A program made the position numbers and the translations under genes. A stretch of 64,000 nucleotides of DNA, from assembly GCA_029262055.1 (NCBI GenBank), contig JAJDAD010000090.1, positions 1 to 64,000 on the forward strand. Direction: 5' to 3'. This DNA is from Candidatus Zhuqueibacterota bacterium (GTDB taxonomy: Bacteria > Zhuqueibacterota > Zhuqueibacteria > Oceanimicrobiales > Oceanimicrobiaceae). Under the pieces are notes generated by a model that saw only the letters and a program-made list of their open reading frames with translations, had not been told where the DNA came from and ran no database searches. Of the stretch, positions 60,504 to 64,000 are shown one piece after another; within the stretch, counting starts at the first letter, position 1, and every line of letters begins with the position of its first letter.

Positions 60504-61703
60504 ATGGAAGTAGCAGTAACCACAAACGGAGTCAAAACAGAGAATTCGCAAACTAAGATCAACATAGACAAGGCTGTTCGCGAAAGATATGCCAATGGCG
60601 CACAGGAGCAGGAGGCGGCCCTCTGTTGCCCTATCGACTATGACCTGAAGTACCTGGAGGTTATCCCACAGGAAATCATCGATCGTGACTATGGTTGCGG
60701 CGATCCCTCGCGCTACGTGCAGGAAGGAGACACGGTACTGGATCTCGGCAGTGGCACCGGAAAAATCTGCTACATCATCTCGCAGATGGTTGGCGCGAAA
60801 GGCAAGGTCATCGGGGTGGATGTCAATTCCCAGATGCTGGCCTTGGCGCGCGGCTATCAGCAGGAGATTGCGGACCGGATTGGCTATGACAACGTCGAGT
60901 TCCGCCGGGGTAAAATCCAGGACCTGCGTCTCGATCTGGATTGGGCCGACACGTTTCTGAAAGACAACCCCATCACCACTGCCGGTGACCTGCTGCGACT
61001 GGAAGAGGCCATGACAGAGCAAAAGGATAAGAATCCGCTGATCCCGAACGAATCGGTCAGCCTTGTGGTGTCCAATTGCGTTCTCAACCTGGTCAGTGAC
61101 GAACATAAGAAGGATCTCTTTGCTGAGATACACCGTGTTCTGAAAAACGGTAGCCGCGTCGCGATTTCGGATATCGTTTCCGATGAGGATGTGCCGGAGC
61201 ATCTTAAGAACAACCAGGACCTCTGGAGTGGCTGCATTTCCGGAGCGCTGCGCGAAGACGATTTTCTGCAACAGTTCGCGGACATGGGCTTTTATGGTAT
61301 CGAAATTGTGAAACGCGATGATGTACCGTGGCAAACAGTCGAGGGCATCGAGTTTCGTTCCATCACCATTACGGCTTACAAAGGTAAAGAGGGGCCGTGT
61401 CTGGAACGCAACCAGGCGGTAATTTATCGCGGTCCGTGGAAGGCGGTCCTTGACGATGACGGACATACGCTGTACCGTGGCGAACGCATGGCCGTGTGCG
61501 ACAAGACTTTCAACATTTACCAGAAAGCGCCTTATGCGGACGACATCATCGCCATTGCACCGCGGGAAGAAATCCCACTGACGGAGGCAGCCCGGTTTGA
61601 CTGCACAAAGAACGCCCGACGCAACCCGCGTGAGACCAAAGGTTTGGAGTACGATAAAACCGAGCTGAGCGACGGTCCCGCATGCGGACCTGATTGCTGC
61701 TAA
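60504..61703 (+). CDS. ArsM-like SAM methyltransferase with long C-terminal extension
   Basis: 399 residues; AGAGGGAATCTCA precedes the ATG. The SAM site is 'TVLDLGSGTGKICYIIS'. The three cysteines that bind As(III) in ArsM appear conserved: 'DYGCGDPS', 'VVSNCVLNLV' and 'WSGCISGALREDDFL'. A C-terminal domain of about 110 residues not found in simple ArsM follows ('ITAYKGKEGPCLERNQAVIYRG' and on) and ends in a Cys-rich tail, CGPDCC. Arsenic methylation or use of an arsenic intermediate is likely from the cysteines; the exact product cannot be told. Third gene of the operon. Confidence 0.85.
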   Translation: MEVAVTTNGVKTENSQTKINIDKAVRERYANGAQEQEAALCCPIDYDLKYLEVIPQEIIDRDYGCGDPSRYVQEGDTVLDLGSGTGKICYIISQMVGAKGKVIGVDVNSQMLALARGYQQEIADRIGYDNVEFRRGKIQDLRLDLDWADTFLKDNPITTAGDLLRLEEAMTEQKDKNPLIPNESVSLVVSNCVLNLVSDEHKKDLFAEIHRVLKNGSRVAISDIVSDEDVPEHLKNNQDLWSGCISGALREDDFLQQFADMGFYGIEIVKRDDVPWQTVEGIEFRSITITAYKGKEGPCLERNQAVIYRGPWKAVLDDDGHTLYRGERMAVCDKTFNIYQKAPYADDIIAIAPREEIPLTEAARFDCTKNARRNPRETKGLEYDKTELSDGPACGPDCC

Positions 61704-61788
61704 CCTGCGTCATGCTCTGTTCCGTATGACGATGGTTGTTTGATTTGTGCTCAATGCCCAGATTTATGCACGGTTCAAGTAACCTGAA

Positions 61789-62075
61789 CAATTCATGAAC
61801 TTGCAGAGAATCAAGATTAACCTCTTTAAAAGCAATAACATGAAAAAGCATGCAATTCGGAACTTAGTCCTTAACCACGAAGCACGCGAAGTTCACGAAG
61901 GAAGAAAAAGAATTTTGAAATCTCGTGCATCATGCCACTGTAATCTTCTTGGGTCTAAGTACTTGCAGGATGACCAATTCTCGGGGAATACAGGTTTTTT
62001 CTTCGTGCCCTTCGTGAACTTCGTGGTGAATAATTCATGAACTTGCGGGAAACTGGGGTTAATCTCGCTAAGACG
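61789..62075. repeat. CCACGAAG-type repeat element with flanking direct repeats
   Basis: 61875-61901 (CCACGAAGCACGCGAAGTTC...) and 62001-62026 (CTTCGTGCCCTTCGTGAACT...) are imperfect inverted repeats bounding a 152-bp element. Outside them 'AATTCATGAACTTGC' occurs at about 61789 and again at 62033, each followed by about 20 related bases. It fills most of the 61704-62195 gap; no other gene is seen there. A related single arm lies at 36691. Confidence 0.7.
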
Positions 62076-62195
62076 ATAAGGTCAGTAACGTTCGATAAGC
62101 ACGGACTTAGTCGGAGAAGATCCTTCCAGGATGATCGTTTAGGTGATTTATGAATTATGCAGGCTAAAAACGATGCGCTAAAGCCATGATCTAAG

Positions 62196-62990
62196 ATGCA
62201 AAAAATCACCGATGAAAAGATAGCCGTCTTCGGCGGCGTCTACAACAACTACCTGGCGCTGGCAGCGCTTGTGGCCGATACCAAACGCAGAGGCATCACC
62301 AAACTCTACTGTCTTGGCGACCTGGGCGCTTTTGGCCCGACTCCGGATAAAGTGTATCCGTTGCTGCGCGAAAACCAGATCCAGGTGGTGCAAGGCAATT
62401 ACGATAACTCTATCGGCAATGGCTTGAACGACTGTCAGTGCGGCTACACCGATCCGCGCGACAATCATTTCGCGCAAATCAGCTACGACTACACGTTCGC
62501 CAACACCAGCGATGAGTTCAAAGCCTGGCAAAGAGGATTGCCGAAAGAAATCCGGCTGCAGTTTGGCGGCAAGCGCGTCCTTTTGTGCCACGGCTCACCG
62601 CGGCAGACCAATGAGTTTTTGTGGGAGTCGACAACCTCGAACCACTTCCTGGAAAAACAGCTCTCCGATTTTGACGCCGATGTTGTTCTCGCTACGCACA
62701 CGGGCCTGCACTGGCAACGCGAACTGACAGGCGACAGACTTTTTGCAAATGTCGGTGTCATCGGCCGTCCCGAAAACGATGGCACAACCAATGTTTGGTA
62801 TGCTGTTCTCTCGGCGCATGATGGCGTCGACCTCGAATTTGTGCCCCTCGACTATGACTACCAGCGTCTCGCCAGGGAAATGGAAGACGAGGGGCTACCA
62901 TCGGAATTTGCGCAGACCGCCAGAACCGGCTGGTGGACGACATGCCTGGAGATTCTCCCCGTGAAAGAAAGGCTACGCGGCACTTTTTGA
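62196..62990 (+). CDS. Metallophosphoesterase-family protein lacking the first metal motif
   Basis: 264 residues. 'LYCLGDLGAFGP', 'VQGNYDNSIG' and 'RVLLCHGSPR' match motifs two to four of YfcE-like phosphoesterases, and 'ATHTGLHW' replaces GHTH. The first motif, normally SDIHGN with Asp and His ligands, reads GGVYNN here, so two metal ligands are missing. A 'DCQCGYTDPRDNHFAQISYDY' insert follows the Asn-Tyr-Asp motif. I think it belongs to a divergent subfamily rather than being a random mutant, since the rest is well preserved. It lies 490 bp after the ArsM-like gene and may serve that pathway. Confidence 0.8.
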   Translation: MQKITDEKIAVFGGVYNNYLALAALVADTKRRGITKLYCLGDLGAFGPTPDKVYPLLRENQIQVVQGNYDNSIGNGLNDCQCGYTDPRDNHFAQISYDYTFANTSDEFKAWQRGLPKEIRLQFGGKRVLLCHGSPRQTNEFLWESTTSNHFLEKQLSDFDADVVLATHTGLHWQRELTGDRLFANVGVIGRPENDGTTNVWYAVLSAHDGVDLEFVPLDYDYQRLAREMEDEGLPSEFAQTARTGWWTTCLEILPVKERLRGTF

Positions 62991-63386
62991 ACCAGTGCAG
63001 GCGTGGCAGGCCTCGCCTTAAGTCCCCGCGCTATGAAGCCGGATTCTCGCAAACGCTCCCGTCAAGGTAATCCTCCCCCGGCAGTTTCCTTTATCTTTTT
63101 GCAGCTACCTTGAATTTTGAGGTTGCTTTGCCGCCCTGCTTTCATGATATTGTACGTCCGGGTTGCCGATGCCGATATAGTAGGTAAACCCGGCACACAT
63201 TTGTCCGGGAAGCACAGGTCAACGGCTAATTGCCGATAATTAAGAGAAGATTCTGAGTAACCTTTGTCGGTATCAGTCAAACTTCACATTAGGGTGTACA
63301 ACCGCAAAAGAAGAGAAAGCGCCATGAGTTACCGGGCGTTAACCTCGCGCATTATAATAGCAATTTGCAGGAAGAAAGGACACTGA
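62991..63386. other. Intergenic region without a recognisable gene
   Basis: About 395 bp. Stops are frequent in all frames. The promoter of the glutamate dehydrogenase gene probably lies near 63280-63360 but cannot be defined. Confidence 0.4.
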
Positions 63387-64000
63387 ATGGCCACACAGTC
63401 AGGGAAGAACACACCCGCAAAACCCAGCGACCGAGCACACCGGAACTTCCAAAAAAAATACGCCTTCTTTATTCCGGAGTCACATAAGGCCTTTCTTGCA
63501 GGGCAGGACCTTGAACGGTTTCTGCAGGCGCGCTATCAATTTTACAAACAGCGTGACAAAGACGTTCAGATAAGCGCCTACAACCCGGACACGTCATTTC
63601 CGTGGCTGGATGCGTCATCGGTTCTCGAGATTCTGATGCCGGACTCCCCCTTCATCGTCGACACCATTATTGACTATTGCAACGCCAACAATTATCGTGT
63701 CCAACTCGTCATTCACCCGATTTTCCAGGCCGAACGCAGCGAAGACGGGCGTTTGCAAAAACTGGATTTCGCCAACGGCCACCGGAGCTCCGAGTCGTAC
63801 GTCTACCTTGAGATCGAGCGCTTAAACCAGGCAGAATTGCTACGCCTGGCCAGACAGTTGGAGTCCAACCTGAAAGAACTGCGCCAGGTTGTCACTGACT
63901 ACCAGAAGATGATTCCGCAGTTGGATCAACTCGACATGCCCGCTCCTGACCTGGCTGAAGAATATGACTGGCTCAAGGAAAACTTCGTCCTGCTCGGACT
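63387..64000 (+). CDS. Large NAD-glutamate dehydrogenase, N-terminal part only
   Basis: The ATG at 63387 has AGGAAGAAAGGA upstream. The first 204 residues are visible and the gene runs off the right edge. 'LERFLQARYQFYKQRD', 'VLEILMPDSPFIVDTIIDYCNANNYRVQLVIHPIF' and 'SESYVYLEIERL' match the N-terminal ACT-like region of the 180-kDa type NAD-dependent glutamate dehydrogenases (PF05088). The full enzyme oxidises glutamate to 2-oxoglutarate and ammonia. The catalytic domain lies outside the window. Confidence 0.8.
   Translation, partial: MATQSGKNTPAKPSDRAHRNFQKKYAFFIPESHKAFLAGQDLERFLQARYQFYKQRDKDVQISAYNPDTSFPWLDASSVLEILMPDSPFIVDTIIDYCNANNYRVQLVIHPIFQAERSEDGRLQKLDFANGHRSSESYVYLEIERLNQAELLRLARQLESNLKELRQVVTDYQKMIPQLDQLDMPAPDLAEEYDWLKENFVLLG

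Noticed and set aside
1-64000. Reassigned UGA (for example UGA as Gly or Trp)
   Set aside because: Many intact genes in the window end in UGA at the expected place (for example the histidine kinase with its ATGA overlap), so UGA works as a normal stop.

Overview
The window looks like a chromosome fragment from an uncultured FCB-group bacterium, with Calditrichota, KSB1 or Zixibacteria-like lineages the best guess. This rests on C-terminal 'FNPSTTIKFDL...GVYFYRI' type sorting domains on secreted proteins, a PorV-like barrel fused to OmpA and AMIN-like domains, multihaem cytochromes, many AGGAGG ribosome sites and moderate GC. No rRNA, tRNA, CRISPR array or complete transposon was seen.

Layout. 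(1) 1-10.2 kb, all minus strand: a respiratory and regulatory block. A PhnD-like binding protein, a membrane histidine kinase and an intact NtrC-type activator form one operon. Downstream lie a degenerate second activator, a nine-haem secreted cytochrome, a broken third activator, and an ethylbenzene-dehydrogenase-type haem protein cut by the window edge. Three of these units carry almost identical sigma-54 promoters, each with a palindromic activator site 118-120 bp upstream. (2) 10.5-14.2 kb: a cupredoxin, a di-haem and a mono-haem cytochrome, and a barrel protein with one haem motif, probably an electron-transfer operon. (3) 15-22.6 kb: three large secreted or outer-membrane proteins (BNR propeller, PorV-OmpA-AMIN, NHL propeller). 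(4) 23-32.5 kb: a DUF971 protein, then an efflux locus with an adaptor and two RND permeases, with a four-helix-bundle (S23-type) gene and repeat tracts between the permeases. (5) 33-43 kb: mixed small genes, including a gene with two in-frame UGA codons placed exactly at the two catalytic cysteines of organomercurial lyase MerB. (6) 43.4-46.1 kb: a formimidoylglutamate deiminase with a YfcC-type transporter. (7) 46.6-50.8 kb: an NAT-like enzyme, DUF4416, glycerate 2-kinase and pyruvate kinase, flanked by roughly 350-bp inverted repeats. (8) 51-56 kb: membrane protein, Gfo/Idh/MocA and GMC oxidoreductases, YgjV-like and UPF0489 proteins. (9) 56.3-63 kb: aldehyde dehydrogenase, a SelW-like gene with CxxU encoded by UGA, then an FAD oxidoreductase, radical SAM and ArsM-like operon followed by an atypical metallophosphoesterase. 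The start of a large NAD-glutamate dehydrogenase closes the window.

The most remarkable item is the apparent double-selenocysteine MerB-like enzyme (38696-39472). Both UGAs are followed by hairpins of bacterial SECIS type, the MerB catalytic Asp is kept in register, and an independent CxxU gene of a known selenoprotein family lies 18 kb away, so selenocysteine decoding in this organism is plausible. Together with the ArsM-like operon and the RND pumps, this suggests that handling of toxic metals and metalloids is a theme of the region. The second strong item is the tandemly duplicated sigma-54 regulatory circuit at the left end, in which activator copies are intact, degenerate and broken.
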